The notes beneath the pieces were generated by a model, which was given only the letters and a program-made list of their open reading frames with translations, was not told the DNA's origin and searched no databases. This document shows, one piece after another, positions 8,075 through 14,797 of a stretch of DNA of 21,126 nucleotides. The stretch's first letter is position 1; each line of letters opens with the position of its first letter. The position numbers and the translations under genes were made by a program. Origin of the DNA: RGIG9060 sp045645985 (GTDB taxonomy: Bacteria; Spirochaetota; Spirochaetia; Treponematales; Treponemataceae); contig JAZRJV010000035.1 in the NCBI GenBank assembly GCA_045645985.1, positions 1 to 21,126 on the forward strand. The letters are read 5' to 3'.

Positions 8075-9028
8075 TTATGCTTGCTCCTGATTTGTATCTG
8101 GTTTTCTAATGGCATTAACAATTCCTAATATTGAAAATATCAAAAAGAAAAGAGAATTTATTATTATTTGCAAAACTCGTCTATCTGATAAAAAATCCAA
8201 ATCTTTATCTATAAAAAATCTTATCACATTAACAAAAAATTTAGATTCATAAATTTGTAAATTGACAAAACAAATAAGTAAAAAAGAAACAAATACTAAG
8301 CACATATTACAAAGACGCCATTTACTACATTTAGTTAAACCAATTACAGATAATAAAGATAATGCAAATGAAAAAAATGATATTAAATATAGGCCTTTTC
8401 CCATATAAGAATATTTACCAATTTCCCAAAATAATTGCAAAAAAGAAATAATGTAGCTAACAATTCCAACAGGTTTAATAGCACTAACAAATAAAGAGTC
8501 TTTTGTTAAATCATCAAAAAAACTTGTTAAAGGAATATCCTTAAATGTATTTGCATTTCCTTTCGTTAGGATAACGCCACTTGCTGTGTTATCAGAATTA
8601 ACTTGAGTAAAATAAACATATCCGTTTGAAACTTGTCTAAAATATCCCGGCGTAAAAAAATTACGATTTTCGATTGTTTGCGAATTATCTTCAGAAGAAT
8701 AAACAACAAAATTTGATAATTTATATGAAAGTGGAATAATTACAGTCCAAACCAATATGCCTAAAATTGAATATACAATCAAATTATACCAAGGATTAGA
8801 ATAATGTCGTATCATATAAAAAATTATAAAAAAGCAAGCTAAAACTGTACATGCAGGAATTGAAAAAACAAGTCCTTTAAGAAATGTCAAACCATTAAAA
8901 AACGAAACTTCGCTACCTGCAGACAAATGCATACAATCAAAATAGAGCATATATACAAATGCGCCAACAAGAATAAAAGCTAAACTACTAATAAGAAAAA
9001 CGACTGATAAAAATAACGAAGATTTCAC
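8075..9028 (-). CDS. Polytopic membrane protein, possibly divergent LptF/LptG-like permease
   Basis: The 317-residue protein has helices at about 5-29, 51-73 and 82-104, an extracytoplasmic domain (105-185), and then three or four helices (about 186-205, 212-232, 238-257, 285-305). The third helix ends VIIPLSYKLSN, and the soluble domain contains TPGYFRQVSNGYVYF followed by GVILTK. That pattern resembles the start of the LptF/LptG jellyroll (G.F....NG..Y......GV.I). Those permeases pair as a heterodimer to pull lipid or LPS from the inner membrane, and this gene and its neighbour would be such a pair. The start is GTG 9028; an in-frame TAG lies directly before it, so the frame cannot extend. 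There is no Shine-Dalgarno, and a -10-like box ends 6 nt upstream. Function remains an inference. Confidence 0.6.
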   Translation of the reverse strand: MKSSLFLSVVFLISSLAFILVGAFVYMLYFDCMHLSAGSEVSFFNGLTFLKGLVFSIPACTVLACFFIIFYMIRHYSNPWYNLIVYSILGILVWTVIIPLSYKLSNFVVYSSEDNSQTIENRNFFTPGYFRQVSNGYVYFTQVNSDNTASGVILTKGNANTFKDIPLTSFFDDLTKDSLFVSAIKPVGIVSYIISFLQLFWEIGKYSYMGKGLYLISFFSFALSLLSVIGLTKCSKWRLCNMCLVFVSFLLICFVNLQIYESKFFVNVIRFFIDKDLDFLSDRRVLQIIINSLFFLIFSILGIVNAIRKPDTNQEQA

Positions 9029-9034
9029 CTATCT

Positions 9035-9063
9035 ATGATAACATGAAGAACGAACAAAAACAA
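9035..9063 (-). promoter_or_regulatory. Putative promoter of the LptF/G-like operon
   Basis: Reading the minus strand, TTGTTT (9063-9058), a 17-bp spacer and TATCAT (9040-9035) lie 6 nt before GTG 9028. The transcript would begin at or next to the start codon. The upstream neighbour is cut off by its own terminator, so a promoter is required here. Confidence 0.5.
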
Positions 9064-9065
9064 GA

Positions 9066-9112
9066 AATTTTTTTTTATAAAAAAAGAAAGCCACTTCAAA
9101 AAATGAAGTGGC
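9066..9112 (-). terminator. Rho-independent terminator of the STAS gene
   Basis: The inverted repeat GCCACTTCA / TGAAGTGGC (9090-9098 and 9104-9112, 5-nt loop) is followed on the minus strand by TTTCTTTTTTT and further A/T. It stands 24 nt beyond the STAS stop codon and separates that gene from the downstream membrane-protein operon. Confidence 0.88.
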
Positions 9113-9136
9113 TCAACTTTCATATCAAAAATAATT

Positions 9137-9697
9137 TTATCCTAAGAAAACTTGACCTTGATCATCGATTGCAAGAATTGTTTTACATTCTGAACAACGG
9201 AATCTTCCAGCTTTTGTTGCCTTTAACTTTTTAGAGCAAACAGGACAAGCAAAAATCTTTGGGAAAATTTCTTGAGAAGCATCCGAAGCAGATGAATCTT
9301 TTTCAAAAAAGTTAAGTGCATCTTCAACTGCATCTTTAATATTAAAAAACTGAGAAAATCCTAATAATTGGAAAACTTCGTAAACTTTAGGCTGAATTTC
9401 TAAAAGAACAATATCCCCAGTTTTTGGTTTTACCATCTTCAAAAAAGAAGTAAAAGAACCAATTCCTGTAGAAGAGACATAATTTAAAGCAGCACAGTTA
9501 AAAATCAAATTTACAAAACCTGCTTCTACAACTTTTGCAATTCGCTTTTGGAAAAAATTAGAATTATAAGTATCGATATATCCATTTAAGTATACGATAA
9601 GACACTTATCAACAGAAGGCGCTACTTCCAAGAGAATTTTTAAGCTATCATCTTTTTCATCATCAAAACCAGGAACAATGCTATTATTTGTACTCAT
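9137..9697 (-). CDS. STAS-domain (anti-sigma-antagonist-like) protein with C-terminal zinc ribbon
   Basis: This 186-residue protein has a STAS domain at about 18-132, with the phospho-loop NYVSSTGIGSF (Ser75, Ser76, Thr77) in the place where SpoIIAA/RsbV proteins are phosphorylated. Residues 133-145 form a Ser/Asp-rich linker. The last 40 residues are a zinc ribbon with Cys151, Cys154, Cys168 and Cys171 (CPVC and CSEC knuckles). STAS proteins of this type bind an anti-sigma factor/kinase and release a sigma factor or other partner when dephosphorylated. No kinase or PP2C phosphatase gene is present in the window. The ribbon is an uncommon addition and could give DNA, RNA or protein binding. 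ATG 9697 is preceded by GGATGAGAG; a stronger AAGGAG lies further up behind a small hairpin. It is a single-gene unit with its own promoter and terminator. Confidence 0.85.
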   Translation of the reverse strand: MSTNNSIVPGFDDEKDDSLKILLEVAPSVDKCLIVYLNGYIDTYNSNFFQKRIAKVVEAGFVNLIFNCAALNYVSSTGIGSFTSFLKMVKPKTGDIVLLEIQPKVYEVFQLLGFSQFFNIKDAVEDALNFFEKDSSASDASQEIFPKIFACPVCSKKLKATKAGRFRCSECKTILAIDDQGQVFLG

Positions 9698-9707
9698 ACG
9701 CTCTCAT

Positions 9708-9733
9708 CCATCAAAAGATGGTCTTCACTCCTT
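9708..9733 (-). promoter_or_regulatory. Leader hairpin between a strong SD and the STAS start
   Basis: On the minus strand the leader has AAGGAG (9733-9728), then a hairpin CCATC-TTTT-GATGG (9721-9708), then GAGAG and the ATG at 9697. The SD-like element is 30 nt from the start codon, too far to serve it unless the hairpin shortens the distance. Alternatively it serves the tiny frame GTG AAG ACC ATC TTT TGA, whose stop overlaps another ATG. Confidence 0.4.
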
Positions 9734-9745
9734 ATTGTATATATT

Positions 9746-9773
9746 ATTATACCAGAATAGAACAGAATGTCAA
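9746..9773 (-). promoter_or_regulatory. Consensus-quality sigma-70 promoter of the STAS gene
   Basis: A perfect TTGACA (minus strand, 9773-9768), a 16-bp spacer and a perfect TATAAT (9751-9746) lie about 50 nt before the start codon. It is one of the two best promoters in the window. Confidence 0.85.
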
Positions 9774-9807
9774 ATTGTTTTTTATTGTTTTTAGAATGGA
9801 AAACCTA

Positions 9808-10620
9808 TTAAATATTCCAGCCTCTATCTACTTTTAAAAGCATTCCGTTTATATCTTCATTTTCAAGAAGATAGTTTGCAGTTTTTGCAATAGATTTTGC
9901 TTCAATCATATTGTCGGAATTTAGTAATTTTTGATAGTAGATTTTTTCTTTTTCGCCAACATACTCAGTTTCTGTAAAGCCTGGTAAAATTGCATTACAA
10001 CGAATTCCATATTGAGAATATTCTAAGCAAATTGATTTTACCAAACTTGAAAGCGCTGTTTTAGCGGCAGCATACGCAGAATTTGTTTTAAAAGCATTGA
10101 TTGTATCTGTTCTTGTTCCGCCAAAAAGCAAAATTCTACCAAATTTTTTTTCCATCATGTGAGACAAAGCAAGAGAAGTTAAAAATCCAGGAAGAGCAAA
10201 AACCAAGGTTGAAATTTCTAGCCATTCACTTTGGGTCATTTGATGAAGTGACTTTTGCAAAAAAGGTCCGTAGCAAACGCACAAAGTATCTGCAGTTTTT
10301 ACATGTTCTAATAAAAGATTTTTTGAAGAATCGTTTTCATTTTCTGTAAAAAATGAAGGAGTAAATTTATAAGAAATATCAGTTACTTTTGGATAATCGA
10401 TAAATTCATTTGCATTTTCAATAGAAGAATTTTCTGAAATTTCATCTTTAAGAGAATCTAATTTTTCTTGAGAAAGTCCGTGCAAAACGAGTTCTTGCGT
10501 AGTTGAGGCAAGTTCTAAAGCAAGTTCTCTTCCGATTCCGCCACTTGCTCCGATAATTACAGTTTTTTTGTTTTTTTGTATTTTGGACAAATTTTGTTCC
10601 ATTTCTAAAAAATCTACCAT
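9808..10620 (-). CDS. Short-chain dehydrogenase/reductase family protein
   Basis: With ATG 10620 the protein has 270 residues. A frame opens upstream to 10752, but that part would overlap the divergent methyltransferase gene and has no SDR character; ATG 10602 is a second possibility. The cofactor-binding GASGGIG is at residues 24-30, and the catalytic YAAAK is Tyr183-Lys187, followed by the typical LCLEYSQYGIRCNAILPGFTETE-like region. At Tyr minus 13, where the catalytic Ser normally sits, there is Arg170 flanked by Thr169 and Thr171, and the NNAG motif is replaced by CYGPFL. The enzyme is thus a divergent SDR of unknown substrate, cytoplasmic, with NAD(P) as probable cofactor. It is transcribed divergently from the RNA methyltransferase gene and has no visible terminator before the STAS promoter. 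Confidence 0.85.
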   Translation of the reverse strand: MVDFLEMEQNLSKIQKNKKTVIIGASGGIGRELALELASTTQELVLHGLSQEKLDSLKDEISENSSIENANEFIDYPKVTDISYKFTPSFFTENENDSSKNLLLEHVKTADTLCVCYGPFLQKSLHQMTQSEWLEISTLVFALPGFLTSLALSHMMEKKFGRILLFGGTRTDTINAFKTNSAYAAAKTALSSLVKSICLEYSQYGIRCNAILPGFTETEYVGEKEKIYYQKLLNSDNMIEAKSIAKTANYLLENEDINGMLLKVDRGWNI

Positions 10621-10626
10621 TATTTT

Positions 10627-10659
10627 AGTATAAACAAAATTCAAAAAAAATGTTATAAT
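10627..10659. promoter_or_regulatory. Overlapping divergent promoters of the SDR and TrmJ-like genes
   Basis: Plus strand: TAAACA (10631-10636), a 17-bp spacer and a perfect TATAAT (10654-10659), 7 nt before ATG 10667. Minus strand: TATACT (10632-10627), 6 nt before ATG 10620, with only a poor -35. The whole intergenic gap is 46 bp, so the two promoters physically overlap and cannot easily be occupied together. Confidence 0.5.
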
Positions 10660-10666
10660 TTTTTTT

Positions 10667-11410
10667 ATGAAAACAGAACAATTTTGTGTAATTTTATGCC
10701 ACCCAGACGAAAGCCGAAATATCGGTTCAGTTTGTAGAGCCATGGCAAACAATGATATTTTAGATTTAAGAATCGTAGGAAAAAAATCAGATTATGATGA
10801 AGAAAAAATCCGAATTTTGTCTATTCACGCTTTTTCAATTTGGGAAAATGCAAGATTCTTTGACACATTAGAAGAGGCAATTTCAGATTGTTCTGTTGCA
10901 GCAGGAACTACACGACGACGAGGTAAAAAGCGAAAAGAGTTTTTAGTTTTTCCAGAAGAATTTGCCAAAATGACCGAGCAACTTTGCGATTCAGCAAATT
11001 CTAAAATCGCTTTGATTTTTGGCAACGAGCGAACAGGCTTAACTGACGAAGAACTAGAAGTTTGCACAATCGGAGTGAATATTCCATCAAGTGATGATTT
11101 TGGCTCGTTAAATCTTTCTCATGCTGTGCAAGTTATTTGCTACACAATTTTTAGACATATCAATTTAACTGAAAAACAAAAATTTTCTTCAGGTTACACT
11201 CCAATCGAAATTGAACGATTAAACAAAACTGTTTCTATCATCAGCGAAAACCTAAAAAAAATTGGATTTTTCAAAATAACAGGCCAAGAAGATATGGAAA
11301 ATTTTTGGAAATCAATTCTTTCAAGAGCGATGCTTTCTGAAGGCGAAGCTAAATACATCGAAAAAATGTTTGTAAAAGCAAGTGGACTTGCAAATAAAAA
11401 CAAAGACTAA
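10667..11410 (+). CDS. trmJ: SpoU/TrmH-superfamily RNA 2'-O-methyltransferase, TrmJ-like
   Basis: The 247-residue length fits TrmJ-type enzymes (SPOUT domain plus a C-terminal helical extension). Conserved segments are visible in order: RNIGSVCRAM at 17-26, which carries the catalytic Arg of motif 1; GNERTGL at 119-125 (motif 2); and IPSSDDFGSLNLSHAV at 139-154 (motif 3, knot and SAM binding). TrmJ makes 2'-O-methylation at position 32 of tRNAs; a related rRNA or tRNA target is possible because the C-terminal part is not diagnostic. The ATG directly follows TATAAT plus eight Ts with no Shine-Dalgarno, so translation from a leaderless transcript is plausible. It is convergent with the ABC-F gene. 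The symbol is used for the family, not a proven target. Confidence 0.85.
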   Translation: MKTEQFCVILCHPDESRNIGSVCRAMANNDILDLRIVGKKSDYDEEKIRILSIHAFSIWENARFFDTLEEAISDCSVAAGTTRRRGKKRKEFLVFPEEFAKMTEQLCDSANSKIALIFGNERTGLTDEELEVCTIGVNIPSSDDFGSLNLSHAVQVICYTIFRHINLTEKQKFSSGYTPIEIERLNKTVSIISENLKKIGFFKITGQEDMENFWKSILSRAMLSEGEAKYIEKMFVKASGLANKNKD

Positions 11411-11440
11411 AGCTCAAGAAAGTTTGCTTTTAGAACTTTG

Positions 11441-11464
11441 ACATTCAGTGAATGTTATTTTTAC
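11441..11464. terminator. Weak hairpin between convergent trmJ-like and ABC-F genes
   Basis: ACATTC-AGT-GAATGT (11441-11455) is followed by TATTTTTA on the plus strand. The stem is short (6 bp) and poor in GC, so this is a weak candidate for termination in the 58-bp convergent gap. Confidence 0.4.
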
Positions 11465-11468
11465 AGAA

Positions 11469-13436
11469 TTAAAACTCTGCTAATTTTTCGCTAACTTCTT
11501 CCCAACGAGAATTTAACTGTGTAAGTTTTTCTTCAATTTGAGCAACTTGCTGAGTAATTTCCTTGCACAAAACTCCGTCGGAATAAACTTCTGGAGTAGA
11601 AAGTTTTTCTTCTAAACTAGATTTTTCTTCTTCAAGTTCAGAAATTTCTGTCATGAGTTTTTCTTCTTCTTTTTCAAGTCGGCGTTTTTCTGCTTGTAAG
11701 CGCTTTGTTTCTTCGCGAGAAAGTTGACTTGCAGTTTTTTTAGGTTCATCATTTTGAACAAAAGAATTTGATTTTACTTGACTCTGTACAACTTCACCTT
11801 GTTCAAGTTTTCCGATTTGTTCAAGATAATATTTGTAATCTCCCGGAAAAACCTTTGCCTCGCCTGGTTTTAATTCCAAAACTCTGTTTGCAAGACTTTC
11901 GATAAAACCTCTGTCGTGAGAAACAAAAATTACAGTTCCGCCAAAATCTTTTAAGGCTTTTAACAAAACATCTTTTGAATGCAAATCCAAGTGGTTTGTA
12001 GGTTCGTCCAAAATAAGTAAATTTACAGGTTTTAGCAAAATTCTCAAAAGTGCAAGTCGGCTTTTTTCACCACCAGAAAGCACATCAATACTTTTGAAAA
12101 CATCATCGCCTCTAAAAAGAAAAGCACCCAACATATCGCGCAATTTTGGAATTAACTCTAAAGGGGCTTCGGCTTCTAAAAATTCTAAGATACTCATACT
12201 GCCTTTTAGAGTTTCTGCATTATCCTGCGAAAAATACCCGATAGAAACACCTGCGCCAAGTTTTACATTTCCTGTAAAATCGCTATCGTTTCCAGAAATA
12301 ATTCTAAGTAAAGTTGATTTTCCTGCACCGTTTCGCCCAGCAACAACTAATCTATCGCCATTTTCGATAACTAAATCTAAATCTTTAATAACATGATTTT
12401 GATAATTTTCTGAAATCCAAGTTTTGTTTAGATTTTCAAGTGTAACAACAAGTCGTCCAGAATGAGGCGCTGGCGGAAAAGTAAAATGAATCTTTTTTAG
12501 AGTTTCTGGAATTTCAATTCGCTCGATTTTATCAAGCATTTTTTGTCGTTCTTGTGCCTGAGCCGCCTTTGTTGCCTTGTAACCAAATCGTCGGATAAAA
12601 TCTTCTAGCTTTCGGATTTCCTCTTGCTGAATTTCGTAACGAGCAATCAAACTTTCAAGTTCAACTTCTCTAACCTTTTCATAATGAGAATAATTTCCTG
12701 GATAGCGATTTAGACTTCCGTTAAAAAGTTCGTAAACATCATTTATCGTAACATCAAGAAAATATCTATCGTGGCTGACTAAAAGAAATCCACCTTTAAA
12801 ATCTTTCAAAAATTGTTCTAGCCAAGCACGAGCTTCGATGTCGAGATAGTTTGTAGGTTCGTCCAATAAAAGAATGTCAGGTTTTGCAAGAAGGGCTTTT
12901 GCCAAAGCGATACGCATCTGCCAACCACCAGAAAATTCTTCAACTCGGCGATCTAAATCAGAAATTTCAAAACCAAGTCCGATTAAAATTTGCTGAGCAA
13001 GAACATCTTTTCTGTACCAGTCAATTTGTTCTAATTTTTCTTGAATTTCGTGATGTTGTTCAACAAGTTTTTCTTTTTGCTTTTCGGAAAGTGAATTTTG
13101 CTCTGAATGTGCAAGTTCATCCCCAATTTTTTCCATTTGAGCAACTAAATCGTAGCCAAATTGAAATCCTTTGTCGGCTTCTTCTTTTAAAGTGCAACCT
13201 GCGTGAACAATTCCAGACTGAGGAAGATATCCAATTCGAGTGCCTTTTTCAAAAGCTCTGTCGCCAGAATCTGAAGGAATAAGACCTGCTAGAACTTTCA
13301 TCAAAGTTGATTTTCCGCTTCCGTTTGCTCCAGTTAAGGCAGCTTTTGTTCCAGCGCTTAAATTTATAGAAACATCTTTTAAAATATCTCGGTCGCCAAA
13401 AGCTAAAGACACTTTAGAAAATTGTACAAATGACAC
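11469..13436 (-). CDS. ABC-F family ATP-binding protein (Uup/YheS-like)
   Basis: This 655-residue protein has two ABC domains and no membrane segment. Domain 1: Walker A GANGSGKST (36-44), signature FSGGW (168-172), Walker B LLLDEPTN (189-196). Domain 2: Walker A GRNGAGKST (367-375), signature LSGGEK (453-458), Walker B LILDEPTNHLD (474-484). The interdomain linker (about 250-315) is charged and helical, as in the ribosome-contacting P-site tip of ABC-F proteins. The C-terminus (about 565-655) is a long Glu/Lys coiled coil like that of Uup. ABC-F proteins act on the ribosome, either housekeeping or antibiotic-protective; the long C-terminal coil favours a housekeeping type. The start is GTG 13436 with AAGGGGA upstream. 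It lies 35 nt behind the SH3 lipoprotein gene and is probably read through from it. Confidence 0.93.
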   Translation of the reverse strand: MSFVQFSKVSLAFGDRDILKDVSINLSAGTKAALTGANGSGKSTLMKVLAGLIPSDSGDRAFEKGTRIGYLPQSGIVHAGCTLKEEADKGFQFGYDLVAQMEKIGDELAHSEQNSLSEKQKEKLVEQHHEIQEKLEQIDWYRKDVLAQQILIGLGFEISDLDRRVEEFSGGWQMRIALAKALLAKPDILLLDEPTNYLDIEARAWLEQFLKDFKGGFLLVSHDRYFLDVTINDVYELFNGSLNRYPGNYSHYEKVREVELESLIARYEIQQEEIRKLEDFIRRFGYKATKAAQAQERQKMLDKIERIEIPETLKKIHFTFPPAPHSGRLVVTLENLNKTWISENYQNHVIKDLDLVIENGDRLVVAGRNGAGKSTLLRIISGNDSDFTGNVKLGAGVSIGYFSQDNAETLKGSMSILEFLEAEAPLELIPKLRDMLGAFLFRGDDVFKSIDVLSGGEKSRLALLRILLKPVNLLILDEPTNHLDLHSKDVLLKALKDFGGTVIFVSHDRGFIESLANRVLELKPGEAKVFPGDYKYYLEQIGKLEQGEVVQSQVKSNSFVQNDEPKKTASQLSREETKRLQAEKRRLEKEEEKLMTEISELEEEKSSLEEKLSTPEVYSDGVLCKEITQQVAQIEEKLTQLNSRWEEVSEKLAEF

Positions 13437-13471
13437 TTCACTTCCCCTTAAAATAAATCCACTTGAAAAAA

Positions 13472-14776
13472 CTATTTTGCAAAGAACATTACAACCGGAT
13501 TTGAACTTCTATCCACAGCAAGAGAATTTTTGAATTGTGCTCTTTGGGCATCTTCTAAACGAAGTCCACCACTTTCAAGTTTATAGAAGAAATTGATTTT
13601 TCTGCCATTTTCGTCAAAAGTTAAAGTTAAAATTCCGTCAAATTCATTTTTAAGTGAAGAACCTAAAAAGTACCCCAAAGAAACAGAACCTGTTACGCCA
13701 GAATTTGCAGGAATTAAAGAAGAATTGAGCAATCCGTAACCTGTCCAAGCAAATCCAAAATCTTCGGTAAATTCAATAGTTCCATAGTTTGAACTTGAAA
13801 AACTTGGTCCTGCTGAAACAAGTTGATTAAACACTTCTGTTCTGCGTTCTTGTTCTTTTGCAATTACTTCGTTTATATCAGTTGATAAAGTAACAAAATT
13901 ATAAGAAGTAGGCATTCCCAAGTCATCCCTATATTGAATTACAATAAAGTTTGAAGAACGAACTGTCATATTGAAGTTTGTATCATCAAATTGATAAACA
14001 TTAGTTCCTACTTTTGAAATTCCTTTGTAAGCTGATTTTACTGTTAAACCGCTGATATTAAGAGAAACTTCGCCAGAAACAAATCCTGTGTCAAATTTGT
14101 AATATGGGCTCATTGCAGCTAAATCAATTCTTCCAGTTCTTATCATGTCAGAATAACTTTCTGGATACCAAGTTGCAGTAAGAATTTTTGTTAAATATTC
14201 ATCGATTACAAAAACTTCAGAATCGATAGAAGAATCTTTTTGTTCATCTCTTTCATCAAAGACATTTAGATTGTAAGAAAAACACCAACCCATTGTTCCG
14301 TCGTTAGTTAAAACTCTAAGCCAGTCCCCTTGTAAAGCAGATTTTCCAGCCATAACAGCAGAACCTTCACCTTTGTACAAAACACGCAAAGTTTCGCCTT
14401 CTCTAAGACGATAAACCTGACGAGCTGTATTCACTGGCTCATATCGAATAGGAAGTCCGTCCAATTTTACTTTTGCGTATTTTCGCTGATATTCAGCATA
14501 TTTTTCTGACAAAGCCTTTACATCTTTTTTTGAACAAGGCTCTGAAATTTGCCAAAGCGGAACTTCGCATTTTTGGTCAGTTTCTGGAATCCCGATTACA
14601 TAAGATTGAGTAATATTAGATTTAATATATACAGGAACAACCATTCCGTCAGTTAAGTTTTGTTCAGGTAAAGACCACAAAACAACAGAATATCCCATAA
14701 GTCTAGAACAAGAACTAAACGAAAAAATTGCACATAAAGCAACAGTTACTAAAACAAATAATTTAATAGCTTTCAT
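13472..14776 (-). CDS. Lipoprotein with bacterial SH3-like domain
   Basis: With ATG 14776 the protein has 434 residues and a signal peptide ending FSFSSC, so Cys23 is the likely lipidated residue; Phe at -3 fits the relaxed spirochaetal lipobox. ATG 14788, four codons earlier, is equally possible; neither has a clear Shine-Dalgarno. Residues about 105-175 look like a bacterial SH3 domain (GLPIRYEP, VYRLREGETLRVLYKGEG, GDWLRVLTNDGTMGWCFSYNL). The rest (about 190-434) is beta-rich without a recognised family. SH3 domains of this sort bind peptidoglycan or peptides in the envelope. The gene follows the caspase gene by about 20 nt, or 9 nt with the longer start, and belongs to the sigma-factor operon, so it may be a cell-wall sensor or an effector of the same response. 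Confidence 0.8.
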   Translation of the reverse strand: MKAIKLFVLVTVALCAIFSFSSCSRLMGYSVVLWSLPEQNLTDGMVVPVYIKSNITQSYVIGIPETDQKCEVPLWQISEPCSKKDVKALSEKYAEYQRKYAKVKLDGLPIRYEPVNTARQVYRLREGETLRVLYKGEGSAVMAGKSALQGDWLRVLTNDGTMGWCFSYNLNVFDERDEQKDSSIDSEVFVIDEYLTKILTATWYPESYSDMIRTGRIDLAAMSPYYKFDTGFVSGEVSLNISGLTVKSAYKGISKVGTNVYQFDDTNFNMTVRSSNFIVIQYRDDLGMPTSYNFVTLSTDINEVIAKEQERRTEVFNQLVSAGPSFSSSNYGTIEFTEDFGFAWTGYGLLNSSLIPANSGVTGSVSLGYFLGSSLKNEFDGILTLTFDENGRKINFFYKLESGGLRLEDAQRAQFKNSLAVDRSSNPVVMFFAK

Positions 14777-14797
14777 ACTGAATAGCATATCATATTT

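Noticed and set aside
10621..10752. N-terminal extension of the SDR to 10752
   Set aside because: It would overlap the divergent TrmJ-like coding region, contains non-SDR sequence, and skips the promoter-linked ATG at 10620.
12884..13282. 132-aa and other plus-strand frames (also 12094-12396) opposite the ABC-F gene
   Set aside because: They are antisense to conserved ATPase motifs and have no ribosome binding site or recognisable domain.
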